DNA from: Neurospora tetrasperma FGSC 2508
Taxonomy: Eukaryota; Ascomycota; Sordariomycetes; Sordariales; Sordariaceae
NCBI RefSeq assembly: GCF_000213175.1
Contig: NW_009799179.1
Location: 7,053,981 to 7,117,980, forward strand
Reading direction: 5' to 3'
Length of the DNA: 64,000 nucleotides
This document shows, in pieces, positions 44,045 through 55,091 of the stretch (positions are counted from its first letter, which is position 1; each line of letters starts with the position of its first letter). The translations under genes were made by a program, and so were the position numbers. The notes beneath the pieces were generated by a model. It saw nothing but the letters and a program-made list of their open reading frames with translations, made no database searches and was not told the origin of the DNA.

Positions 44045-47000
44045 CTAGCTAGGAGTCATGAAACTAGCAGCGATCGGCGCGTTCGGGTTGGGCGAGCCGA
44101 CACCAGAGGCGCCATCGTCCTGATTCTGGTCTTTGGTCATCGAACCGTTGAGCAACGGGCAGAGCCTAGAATGTCGGGGTTAAAAAAAGTGAAAACCGAC
44201 GGAGCATAATGTGCGGACAACTTACTTCTTGTTTGTCTTGATATGGCCCTTGGCCCCACAATTTGCGCATCTGCGAGTGGTTCCAGTGGCTTTCTCAATC
44301 GAGGGCTCTAACGACCCGTCGTCGTTATCGAGGGGTAGAGTTCCTCCACTCTTGAGGCGCTGTTGTAGTTGTTTCTGCCTCTCGCGCTTCATTGTTCTCA
44401 TTTTATTCTTCATGAGACGATCATGTTCCTTCTCGAGCCTGAAGAGCAATGTCAGTGTGCGGCCCTTTCTTTCAAGTACAATACGTAGAGGGTGACTAAC
44501 AGCTCGAGAATAACGGCGTCCCGCTCTTGGTCACCTGTCATCTTAACATTGTAGATACTGCGAATAAAGTCAGTCATTGGTTCTTCTTCAAGTATTTATG
44601 GGAGGGAACCTACTCGATCTCGGACTTTTGCTCTTGGCGACGCCTCTTGACGTACTGAGCAATGACAGCAGGGTCCCTTACGACCTCTGTCACAGTCCGT
44701 GTTTGGCCATTTTCATCCCTCACCTCTCTTGTGATCACGAGCTTCTTCCGGTTAATAGCACTGGTGGCGCTCTGGCTAATCTGACTAAAACCGTCCTGGA
44801 CCACAGGGGTTTGCGCGAATTGGCTGCCCTGTACGTTGAAACGCTCGTCTTCATCCTCTTGCCCAAGCACATCTTCATCATCGTGTTCTTGGGAATCCAA
44901 GAGACTCTCCCGCTGGCGGTTCCAGATATCGGTGAGAGCCTCGGTGTAGAGTGTGTCCTGGTTCTTGACGTTGTACATGTGCCCACCGTTCGCTTTGCGC
45001 TGCCTCTCAATGGCATCAGCTGATGTAGCCATTGGTCCTTGGAGCTGCTCAAGATAGCCGCCTTTCATGGACGTCCTCAGGAAACTGATGCCCAGTCCCT
45101 TGCCCGTCGGGTCGCCGGCGCCATGAACTGCAAGCATAGCCTTGCCATGACTGGCGTCAAGAAATGCCTTGGTAGTCTTCCAAGGCGCCATCTTGTTGGC
45201 AAGAGCATCTGGAGAGAGCTCATCGTTCACGTCAATCCCAATGTCATCGTCCTTGAGGGAATCGGTAGCATCATAACCACCCTTCTCGATCTCGTGCAAG
45301 CCCACTTGCATGGCGTCCAATAGGCAGACCTCTTCCGGCCTAACAAGAGATCGAATAGCCGGTTCGGCCATTAGCTCTTCGCCTTCGGGCAGCGCCCAAT
45401 CTTTTGTTTCCTTTCTAAAGCGCAGAAACTCCTTCAACTTTTGACGATTCTGAGACTCGTTGGACTCAGCTACATGCTTGGTAATATCATGGAGGGTAAC
45501 ATGCTCGCTCTTGCGAAGTAGGCGATACGAGACCATCTTGAGACGGTTCTTGGCAATGTTAGTAACACGTCTGGAATGGGGCCCTGGGACTTCCATGGAG
45601 GGCAGGGTTTGGCCGACAACGTAAAGATGATCGATATTTCTGATGTACCAAGTTGAGCCTTTTTGGCCGGTACTGCTACGACCAATCAGGAAGTCTGTAT
45701 TCCTCGGGTTATGCTTGAAAATAGGGGCGCGGAACATGTGGTTGTGAAGAGTAGGCACGACCTCGCCAGGGTGGACGTGACCGAAGATGGCGAAGGGTGA
45801 GCGATCTTCTGGCATCAATATACAAGTCTCGCCAAGCTCACGCTTCTCAGGTCTGCTATCAGCGCCTTTAGCTCGACGGAAGTAATTAATGATTTTCTGT
45901 CCCATGCCAAAGTTGGAGAGAACGGTAGGAATTTCCTCGCAGTACTCGAAAAGGATAGCGGTCGAGTTGTCGTTGAGGGAGAGGTCATGAGTACTCTTAA
46001 ATACCTCGCTGACGCGTTTACCCTTGAGAGTCTTGCGCTTGATAATGGCAGGCTTGTCGAACCTGATGAGATACTGCAGATCCTTCTTAGGGTGGAGCTG
46101 AGGCCGATGATAACTATGAGGGTCACTGGCCGCGAGCTTGACGCGGTAGTAAGGCCAAGACAGTCTCTGCGCAGGCAAACTGTGCTCGACAGGAATAGTA
46201 GCCAACGTGGCCCGGACCCTATTCTGGCTGTTCTCCTTCAACGCGTCGTATGCCGCGTCAGAGGAGAAATTGAACCGCTGTATAAGGTCCCGCCCAGCTT
46301 TCCCGTTCGCCAAGCGGACCGTTTTATGTTGGGTCTTTCGCCGCTTAGATGACCGCTCAGATTCGACGTCGTCTATCAGCAAGTAAGGGTCGTTCATGTC
46401 AAGGATGACACGCTTGCCCAGCTTCGAAGTAACCTGCTCGAATTCGTCCAAATTTGGAGCCGTGAAGTGAGCAATAGGAGGAAGACCTTTAGGAATTTCG
46501 ATCTTTCTCCGCTTTTGAGCAGGCTCATCGAGGAACATGGCATCCCAGTCCGCCTCTTCATCAGGCTCATCCTTAATGAGCATGTTGTCAGGTTTCGGCT
46601 GCGGTCCCGGCTCGATGGCAGCCGCAAGACTGTCGCCCAAGAAAATCATCTGTTCCCAGTCCTGACATATCGTAGCTATGTCCTGGAGGGTATATCCACC
46701 TATCCTCTCCGAATCCGTTTCGTCGTCCAAGCTAAATACTTCCAGATCGGTTTGTTCCAAAGGCTCCGGCTCTTCGAGACAGAACAGACCTCTCGCTTCC
46801 GCTTCCTTGATCCTCTGCCAAACGGAGCCAGTGGCAGGGCCCGGAATCCGGAACTGCTTTTCCTGATCGGCATCCAACTCTAGGCTGAGTTTTGATGGTA
46901 TCAAGGGCTTGGGGGCTTTGGGGGGCTTTTTCGAGATCCATGTGGCATTCTTGGGCTTCAATAGTTCGTTCCAATGCAGGATGGCGTTCTCCTCAAAACC

Positions 47001-47573
47001 GGGGAATAGTTGCTTGACGGCGTCGATGAAGTTTTCTGCTGGCGGAGGAATGTCGGGATCTTGATTTGTCGCATGCGGCTCTTCGTCATTGTCGAAGTTG
47101 AGGTTCCGGAGGTCTTCGAGGGACTCCCCGGCGGCAGTATCCGGACGTTTTTTGGCATCGACATCGTCATGGACGTCGAGCGGCGGGGGAGAGGATCTCA
47201 GACCATCGTGGGCTGTGTCCATGGGCGATGAGGGGTCGCCGCCAAAGAGGTCGTCGTCATCATTAGTGCCGGCGTCGTCGATGAGGCTTGGCAGCTCGCC
47301 ACTGGTGCCGGAAGTGCTCGGTTCGTCGTTGGGTAGCTCGTCCTCGTCGCTCAAGTCGATATCCTCAAAGTCGATGGCATCGTCTGCCTTGCCTCGTTGA
47401 TCGATCTCGCCTCCCGACTGGAGGTTCCCCAACATTTCAGTCAGACCATCGTTACCACCCGGGCCGAAGCTGTTGTTGATCTGGCGAATGGCTTCCTCAT
47501 CGCGGGCCTCCTGCTCCTTCCATCCTTCCTCATTGAGGGCGTTGAAATCAAAGTCGTCGTTGTCTGCGGGCAT
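44045..47573 (-). CDS. taf1: TFIID subunit 1 (TAF1)
   Basis: 1116-residue TAF1, the largest TFIID subunit and scaffold for TBP and promoter binding by RNA polymerase II. Exons: 47573-44614, 44557-44501, 44438-44226, 44165-44045; all junctions preserve frame. The N-terminus is acidic (MPADNDDFDFNALNEEGWKE, then DDAIDFEDIDLSDEDELPND), as in the TBP-binding TAND region. The central DUF3591/TAF1 core includes SWPYYRVKLAASDPHSYHRP, HVHPGEVVPTLHNHMFRAPI and DFLIGRSSTGQKGSTWYIRN. The C-terminal part has KNQDTLYTEALTDIWNRQRE, and a zinc knuckle RCANCGAKGHIKTNKKLCPL formed across the last intron. No bromodomain is present, as in other fungal TAF1. The last exon ends NAPIAASFMTPS. It is divergent from the D-serine dehydratase-like gene. 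Confidence 0.94.
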
Positions 47574-49290
47574 CTTGCCGGGCGGAGAGGCGATGCCGCC
47601 TCAGCGCTGTGTGTTGTCGTCTGTCGCGCAGTCGTCCGCCCGTCTCTCTCTTGCTCCCTCCAACGGTTGCGCGGCCGGTTAAGCTGTCAGATCATGATCC
47701 TGGAGCGGAGAAATCGTCGAGAATGCCCGCGGCGGGGGAGCAAACTGAACCAAGCGCGCGTTCGGTGTTGGTGGGGTGTTGGCAACGCCGCATGCAATTT
47801 TTGGTCGTGGTTGTGGCAGAGTCGAAATGGCCGTCGGGTGAGTCGAGGGTGAGGTTGACGTTGAGGTTGCAACGGTACCTAGTTGCGGAAGTTGCAAAAG
47901 TGTTGAACCTCCCACAAGCAAGGAAGCACACTGCCACTGCGCGGAATGCAAGCGTGCTCGAATGCGAACAACGAATCGGCCTGTCGGGGCCACTGCACGG
48001 CTACTCTAGGTACCTCTAAGTGGGTCCGTTGACCGGGCCCGGGTCTCGCAGTGTGACAGCCTACCTACCTATTCTAGATACCTACGTAGCGAGCAGCCCC
48101 AGGGCAGTGACTGGGGGGCGCTAAGTGCAGTGAATGGCTCGCGCACACTGTCCCTGGTGAAGCATAATAGCGTTGAACCTGGAACTTGCTTTGGGAATCT
48201 GGTAAGGAACCTGGAATAGAGGTAGTAGGTACAGGTAGAGGTAGGTATCCAATAAACCGTATAAACTTGGGGCGTTGATTTTCAACTTCCTAGGAAATCA
48301 GGCATAATCTGTAAGCATGCTGCCCGATTATGTGCATTTTATGCCCACCAAATTAATTGGAGGAGATATCCATGTTGCCACCCCTGAGCACGGTAAATTC
48401 GATGCTTCAATGTCCTGCCTCTTCACACCTATCTTTTCAAGAGCGCTGGAGGGCGGAGACATTCAAAATCACCGTCTTGCGTAGAATTTTCGGTGGGCAT
48501 GAATGTTGCAGTATGCTTACTGCTTAGGCCTGATTTCCCAGAAAGTTGAAAATCAACGCCCCGAGTCTATACGGTATGCGACCTCACCTCCAACTTACCA
48601 TCCAGGTAAAGTAAAGAATATGGAGGAAGAACTGAAGCTTCCCTGCCTTGTGTGACAACCAAATAAACGGCAGGCACAAAGAATAGGACTCCGTTGAAGG
48701 CGGGGAGACATGAATCGAGAGCGAGATCAAGTACTAATTGATTGATCTCTTACAACAGTAGAGTGACGCGTAAGTCCCGTCTCCCTCTCTGTTCGGGCCA
48801 AATGGCCACAATGTCACCCGCAACGTGGGGGGCAGAACACACTGGAACTGATGCGAGATGTCATTTCCAGTCTCACCGGATTCTCATTTCTTTGCAACCA
48901 CACTCGCACGCCCATACCAGTGCTCAGCCCGTTTTTGGCATAACAGTGTGGATGTTATACCCTGCGAACTGGCAGGGCCACGAAGTTCAGCCACTGTACA
49001 CTACCAATGGTGTTTTTGACGTACATTTGGAAACTGTGTTAAACCCACGGCCGAAGCCATGGTTACGTACTAGGCTGTCGGCAAAGCCAAAGCTACCTTA
49101 ACCTACTAGAGGTACTATTCCTCCTTATTGAGATGACTGAATTAGGTGGTTGAAAGAATGTAACGAATCAGCCGATATTGTGGGCCACAGTCATACTGCG
49201 TCTAGCAGCTTCGTCATCGCCTTTTGCACCGTTTTCTTTACCTCGCACACCAAGTGAAGTTTCGAGGGCAAAAATACCACACTGCTCACC
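47574..49290. promoter_or_regulatory. Divergent upstream region, TAF1 / D-serine dehydratase-like gene
   Basis: 1.7 kb between divergent starts. It contains AGGTACCT-type motifs (48008-48015 and nearby CCTACCTACCTA) and the MITE-like element at 48257-48574. Open frames on both strands are short and overlapping, without motifs. Confidence 0.5.
48257..48574. mobile_element. MITE-like element with long terminal inverted repeats
   Basis: 318 bp bounded by inverted repeats. The left end CCGTATAAACTTGGGGCGTT and the reverse complement of the right end CCGTATAGACTCGGGGCGTT match at 18 of 20 positions, and the following GATTTTCAACTT(C/T)CT match continues through GGAAATCAGGC, with weaker similarity to TGCCCACC (left to about 48352, right from about 48489). 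Differences at the tips are C/T and A/G transitions. There is no coding potential inside. A clear target-site duplication is not visible, so the true ends could differ by a few bases. Confidence 0.7.
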
Positions 49291-51003
49291 ATGGCAAACC
49301 CCGTAATAGAAGAGTTGAAGCAAAAGCAAGATGCTCTACGGGCGAGGTTCGTCGGCAAGCAGCTGTCCGAGGTCCCTACGCCCAGCGTCGTCCTTGACCT
49401 CAAACAGGTCATGGTGAACTGTGAGCGCATGCTCGAAGCAGCCGAAAACCTTGGCCTACAATGGAGAGCTCATATCAAGACTCACAAGGTACTACAATGG
49501 ATCATGACCCAGTAAAACGACAAAACAAAACTGTCACTGACAACTATAAACAACTTATAGACAACAGAGCTCACCCGCCTCCAAGTCGGAAACCACCTCA
49601 CCACTCCCGTCCTGCTAATCGTCTCAACCATCCTTGAAGCCGAAAATATCACTCCCCTCCTCAAAGAATACCAATCCAAAGACCGCCATGTCAACGTTCT
49701 CTTCTCCTTCCCGCTCTTCGCATCCGCCGTCCCCCGTCTCACCGCCGTCTCTTCCCAGCTCGGCCCCGATGGCTTGTCCGTTATGATCGATCACGTCGAT
49801 CAGCTCCCCTACGTCAAGGCCATCCACACTTCCTCAGGACACCCTCCCCGCGTGTTCATCAAAATCGACGTCAACTACGGCCGCGCCGGCGTCAAGACCG
49901 ACTCTCCCGAGTACCCAGCTCTAGTCGACGTCCTCCTGGCTGCTGAGCGGGAAGGATGGTTGGTGCTGCATGGCTTGTATACACATGCCGGGCAGAGCTA
50001 CGGGGCTCGCAAGCTCGGAGATGCTATGCATGTTCTTCACGCTGAATTCATTCACGCTCATAATGCTGCCCTGAAGATTCGCGAAAAGAGTCCGGACCAT
50101 GCTCCTCTGGTGTTGTCGGTAGGTGCGACGCCAACGGCGACGACGATCCAGAGCCCTTGGTTTACGGGGGAGTGCGATGTGCACAGGGCAAACTCGAAGG
50201 GAAGCATGAGACCATTTGAGGAGGAGCTTAAGGAGTTGTGGGGCGGTTGGCAGAAGGAGGGATATGTGCTTGAGATTCATGCTGGTGTTTAGTGAGTTGG
50301 TCCTTTTCACCCTGGTGCTGGCTGACTTTTTTCTTCTATATACATGTGGCCTCATTGTGCTAACTCGGATCTTTCAGCCCGACCCTCGATCTCCAACAGG
50401 TCGCAACTCACGCACGACACATCGGTCTTCTTTCCGAAGAAGATATCGGCATCAGCGTAGTTGCCGAGGTCGCCTCCGGTATGCTAAACTCTCTCCATGG
50501 ATCCCGTAACATTGCAGGATAGCTAATTTCCCCTGTCAAAAACAATAGTCTACCCAACCCGCGGTCAAAACTCAAAGCCTGAAGCCCTCATCAATGCCGG
50601 CTCTCTGGCCCTTGGCCGCGAGCCCGTGAGCCTAGACAAGCAAACGAGCAACAACGAGGAGACTGCCAAGCCGTACACTGGCTGGGGCGCCCTGATGCCC
50701 TGGGGCGTTCTAGCAGGAACGGAAGAAAAGGACAGGAGCGGAAAGATTCTCGGCGAGAGGTTTCCTAATGACTTTAGGGGCTGGCAGGTCGGCAAGATTA
50801 GCCAGGAGCACGGTATTTTGACTTGGGTAGGGGATGAAGGGAAGAAGGCGCCCGAACTTAAGGTGGGTGATAGGGTAAGGGTGTGGCCCAACCATGCTTG
50901 CATCATGGGGGCGGGGTTCGAGTACTATCTAATTATTGACTCGAATTGCCGGGGGCAGGAGGATAAGGTTCGCGATGTTTGGTGTAGATGGAATGGGTGG
51001 TAA
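49291..51003 (+). CDS. DSD1: D-serine dehydratase-like PLP enzyme (Dsd1 family)
   Basis: 494-residue fold-type III PLP enzyme (alanine racemase N-like barrel plus D-serine dehydratase-like C-terminal domain). Family members convert D-serine to pyruvate and ammonia or act as D-threonine aldolases. Exons: 49291-49488, 49561-50291, 50378-50478, 50549-51003. The PLP lysine is in WRAHIKTHK (K63 by analogy with yeast Dsd1 K57). Barrel motifs: FIKIDVNYGRAGV, GLYTHAGQSYG, LSVGATPTATT. The zinc ligands of eukaryotic D-serine dehydratase, H-x-C, appear in VRVWPNHACIMGAGFEYYLI. Introns have GTACTA, GTGAGT and GTATGC donors. D-serine dehydratase is favoured over D-threonine aldolase because of the yeast-like lysine and H-x-C contexts; assay would be needed to separate them. 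Confidence 0.88.
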
Positions 51004-51530
51004 TTATTTACGAACGGGGTAAAGATTAAAGGGCTTCGGAAGCGAGGATAGAGAGGTCATAATCACCCAACTTCAACAGGTTAATTTCTGATTTTGATCC
51101 ATGCATACAAATATGAAATATAGCTTTCCTACAAAGGCTACGTTACTATGCACTCTGGCGAGTTTGTGTCTCCTGAAAGTCACTGGAATATAGCTGTTGC
51201 ATGTAAACAAAATGGGGTTGGCGTGGCAACCGCTATGGGCCGTCGTTTCCCCCTCCCCGTACCTCCAGCTTTGGCGTATCCGCGCTGTTGTCCAGGGCAC
51301 CTACAGTTAGCTTCTGCTGTTAACGAACTGTCCCATCAGGGGCAACTTCCGAGCACTGGCGCGTTCACCACACTTCCTTGCAACCTACCTACAACCACAA
51401 CACCTGAACTCCAACGTGATGACCACATCCAACACCATACATCACATCTCCAGTTATCGTTGCGCCAGGTCTTGAACAATTCACAAAGCCTCCGCTCCGA
51501 ATCACAACCCAGCAAACGAATGACACGAGA
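51004..51530. other. Intergenic region between Dsd1-like and PIG-P genes
   Basis: 527 bp, tandem arrangement: 3' flank of one gene and promoter of the next, with a C/A-rich leader (CCTACCTACAACCACAACACC) before the PIG-P start. No other feature. Confidence 0.5.
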
Positions 51531-52505
51531 ATGCCCATAATATCGGAGGAAGAAGAGGAGGATGGCACGATGCTGTCCCACCCTTCGGAAGAAGACAACC
51601 ACGATGATGGCTTGATGTCCGGAGACGAGGATTCTTACGACGAGGATGACATCTCGGACGACGACGGCGACGACGAGCACCTCGCGCCCCCACCGCCCGT
51701 CTCGCAACATACCTTTGCCCCTCCCTTCTACGGTCGCCCACCGACCCCTCTCCCACCCTCCCCCTCTTTAACCTCCCTGCTACGCCCCTCGCGTCCCACT
51801 ACCCCGGACGCCTCCGACGACGAGACAGTAGCCAACGGCGGCGGTGGGGGTCCAGAGGGCAGCAACGAGCCCCTCCCGCGCGCCAGCCCTCGCGTACCCA
51901 CGTACGAGTACTACGGCTTCGTCCTCTACCTCTTCAGCAGCCTGTCGTTTTTGATCTACCTACTATGGGCGTACCTGCCTTCGCCGTTCCTGCATGCGTT
52001 GGGCATCTACTACTACCCCAACCGGTGGTGGTCGCTGGCCATTCCGAGTTTTCTGACCATGACGCTGGTGTACATCTACGTGGCGCTGGCGGCTTACAAT
52101 ACCGAGTACCTCACGCTGCCGTTGGGATCGATTGAGACGATTGTGGATGAGGCAGCGCAGGTGGCGGTGGTGGACGGGAAGGGCCAGATCATTAGGCATG
52201 ATAAGAAAGGTGGCGTCAGGGAGGAGAAGAGACAGTATGGGCACGGCTATGGACATGGGAGGCATGGGTCGACGGATAGGGAGGTGCTGTTACCGGGGGG
52301 AGGATTGAATTGGAGGGAGGTCTGGAATGAAGGGACGGATGCGGTGATGGATGTGCCACTGGCGGGAGTTTGTGAGGTTCTGTATGGAGAGGGGAGGGAG
52401 AAAGGGGTGGAGAGTGAGGAGGATGAGGAGGAGTATGAAGGAAAGGGGACGTTGCATAGTCCTGGGAATGGACTGGATGGCTCGAGAGTTGGTCGATGGA
52501 GTTGA
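51531..52505 (+). CDS. gpi19: GPI-GlcNAc transferase subunit PIG-P/Gpi19
   Basis: 324-residue, single-exon PIG-P family protein, a subunit of the ER complex that adds GlcNAc to phosphatidylinositol, the first step of GPI-anchor synthesis. The first 120 residues are acidic and Pro-rich (MPIISEEEEEDGTMLSHPSE). The PIG-P domain follows at about residues 124-210: EYYGFVLYLFSSLSFLIYLL (helix 1), WAYLPSPFLHALGIYYYPNR, WWSLAIPSFLTMTLVYIYVA (helix 2), then LAAYNTEYLTLPLGSIETIV. The remaining tail is charged and repetitive with Gly/Glu runs. The two-helix layout and the YYPNRWW motif are diagnostic. The long N- and C-terminal extensions are common in filamentous fungi. Confidence 0.93.
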   Translation: MPIISEEEEEDGTMLSHPSEEDNHDDGLMSGDEDSYDEDDISDDDGDDEHLAPPPPVSQHTFAPPFYGRPPTPLPPSPSLTSLLRPSRPTTPDASDDETVANGGGGGPEGSNEPLPRASPRVPTYEYYGFVLYLFSSLSFLIYLLWAYLPSPFLHALGIYYYPNRWWSLAIPSFLTMTLVYIYVALAAYNTEYLTLPLGSIETIVDEAAQVAVVDGKGQIIRHDKKGGVREEKRQYGHGYGHGRHGSTDREVLLPGGGLNWREVWNEGTDAVMDVPLAGVCEVLYGEGREKGVESEEDEEEYEGKGTLHSPGNGLDGSRVGRWS

Positions 52506-53141
52506 CACGGGGTTATGAAGGTCCTGAGACAGGATAGACACCTGATCTCTGCTGTTTTGTCCATTGTGAAATATGATACCCATTTGTTCTTTTTGGTGGT
52601 GGCATAATGCTCTGGGTGAATCCGTTGCCGGTATCGTATACAGCTGAGAGTTCCACTTCCCATGGATGTCGTAACTTTGACTTCTAGCGAGTTCGTGAGC
52701 TCTGGATCAGCAATGACAGGCCAGCGACAATCTTTGAGGGGTTTAACGAAGGCTAACTGCTCATGTGCGCCTTACTTCTCTTCAAGCTTAAAAGACCTAT
52801 CAGCAAGTTAACAGAGCTCTTGACAGGTTCGTTGGATTGCTATTTCCATTTTCTGTCCCTGATGCCCTATTACCGTAGAGGTACGTACCGCGCCCCACTT
52901 TTATGTAGCTGGAGGAGAGCCTGTCCGGTCTTTTACTGGTACTCTCGCGCGCGCGCCCCTCGTCTTTGAAGCTCTGTCGTCAAATTCCATTTGATTTCCA
53001 GTTCATCGAACTTCAACAGAACGCGACGGGACCGAGCTATTAGACGCGCAGCGCTGTTTGGAGATCCCCGCTCACACCACTTCTTGCCCTCCGATAATAC
53101 ACCTCAGCGTAGTATTTCATTATACAGCGTCGGTGCCTAAC
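52506..53141. other. Intergenic region between PIG-P and Arp4 genes
   Basis: 636 bp with a pyrimidine-rich spot and GAGGTACGTACC around 52879. Likely the arp4 promoter. No gene evidence. Confidence 0.5.
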
Positions 53142-54632
53142 ATGTCCCATCAACAACCTCTCTCGTCGTCGGTCCAGCCGACTGACATCTATGGCGGAGG
53201 TAAGCCTAGTCCAAACGCCTCTGACCAGCGACATTGCCCAAGCGTCAAGGCTCGCAATTGACGGCTGATCATTTCCTTAGATGAGGTTTCCGCGCTTGTT
53301 CTCGATCCGGGCTACTGCAACACTCGCGCCGGCTATGCTGGCGAGGAAATGCCCAAGCAAGTTCTCCCTTCTTTCTACGGCCACATCAACGGGCGCGACG
53401 TATTCGGCGACGAGTATATCGTGCCAAAACCGGGCTTCGAAGTGCGCAACTACATGAACCGCGACAGCGTTGTCGAAGACTGGGATGCTGCCACCAGGAT
53501 GTGGGAACACGTTCTCGTCAAGCGTTTGCAGCCCGAGCGATCAACACCTCCCAGCAAAAAGGGTATCAACATTAGCGACGATGGCGATGTGCCCATGGAA
53601 GACGATGGAAACAACAACGAGGATGCTACGGACGCGCTGGAGAAGCCACTGGCCGAGAACCCTCTTCTTATGACCGAGGCGCCGTGGAACTCGCCCAAGG
53701 CGCGCGAGAAGGCCATCGAAATCAGCATGGAGACCTGGGGCGTGCCCGCATTCTGGCTTAGCAAGACACCTGTGCTCGCAGCATTTGCGGCCGGAAAGGC
53801 CACGGCTCTGGTAATAGACGTGGGCGGTGCCAACACGAGTGTCACGGCCATCCACGACGGCATGGTCCTCAAGCGATCGATTCAAAGGTCTCCGGTGGGC
53901 GGTGTTTGGCTGAGCAGCCAGATCTCCAAGATGTGGGACGGTAGCGAGCCCAAGGTCGACGTTGTGCCGCGGTTCATGGTCGAGAGTAAGAAGCCTGTGG
54001 AGGCCGGTGCGCCTGCCGAAGCCAACCTGCGAAAGTTTAACTTCGACATCCACCCGTCCTTCCGCGCTTACGAGGAAGAGCGTGTTCTCACCGAGTTCAA
54101 GGAGTCTGTTGTCGAGGTATGGCGTGGTCCCCAGCGGTTCACGACCCCCGGAAACGAAGATGCTGTCCGTACACAACCCGGCCGTGTCTTCGAGATGCCC
54201 GACGGCAGCAATCAGATGTGGCGTGAGCAGCGCTTCAAGGTGTCGGAGGGCATGTGGGACGAGACGGCTGCCTATAACAGCACTGACGAGGAAGGACGCG
54301 TGACTAAGGCTCAGACGATCCCGGCTCTCATCAAGGCGGCCCTCGAGGGTGTTGATGTTGATCTCCGCCCCAACATTCTCGGCAACGTTGTTGTCACGGG
54401 TAGTACAAGCTTGTTGAACGGTTTCAACGACCGTCTCAACCACGAGCTCGCGCAAATGTACCCCGGTGTGAAGATCAAGATCCATGCGGCGGGTTTGACG
54501 ACCGAGAGACGCTTCGGTGCTTGGATCGGAGGAAGCATTCTCGCCAGTCTCGGAACCTTCCACCAAATGTGGATTTCGCGAAAGGAGTATGATGAGAACG
54601 GCGCGGGTATTGTCGAGAAGCGCTGCAAGTAG
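53142..54632 (+). CDS. arp4: Actin-related protein 4 (Arp4/BAF53)
   Basis: 469-residue nuclear actin-related protein, shared subunit of the NuA4 acetyltransferase and the INO80 and SWR1 chromatin remodellers. Exons 53142-53199 (MSHQQPLSSSVQPTDIYGG) and 53281-54632; the intron (GTAAGC donor, CCTTAG acceptor) gives YGGDEVSALVLDPGYCNTRA. The actin fold is recognisable: phosphate-1 loop ALVLDPGYCNTRAGYAGEE, MTEAPWNSPKAREKAIEISM, LVIDVGGANTSVTAIHDGMV (phosphate-2 loop), and VVVTGSTSLLNGFNDRLNHE. The C-terminus has RFGAWIGGSILASLGTFHQM and WISRKEYDENGAGIVEKRCK, typical Arp4. An acidic insert (DDGDVPMEDDGNNNEDATD) near residue 100 is usual for Arp4. It is convergent with vps8. Confidence 0.96.
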
Positions 54633-55091
54633 GATTTCGCTTTGTCAATTGCAAAAAAAAAGGAAAGTTGTCGAGGCATGAAGTGGCAAACCCTCCCACG
54701 CCGCGCTATGGAATTGGTGGGAGGTTACAAAACATCGGATTCCAAGTCAGGCCACAATGGTTGATGCCTTTAGTGCTCACACATTCATGGAATTTGTGTT
54801 GGGTGGAGTGTGGTGGTCATATAAGATGGGCATGGTATTTTTACGTCGCTAATTATCAGGCAGGTGTATGTTATGGTCGCACGATATGGCGCGGAGGCGT
54901 TCTGGAGAAATGGATTTTCAATGCTTTCAGCTTATGAGAGATACACGCCAACCATTGCCTGTATTGCCGGTTTTGACTTTAATCACGGCTAGATCGCAGA
55001 GCTTCAACCGTCTCCAAGTAGTTCATTTACCGTAAAGCTTCTACGTACAAAGTGTAATTCCTTTTAGACAATCCATAATCCTCTATCAGTC
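54633..55091. other. Convergent intergenic region
   Basis: 459 bp between arp4 and vps8. It has an A-run just after the arp4 stop. Short frames only. Confidence 0.5.

Noticed and set aside
48742-49101. 119-codon plus-strand frame upstream of the Dsd1-like gene
   Set aside because: Starts at a non-ATG codon and has no recognisable domain.
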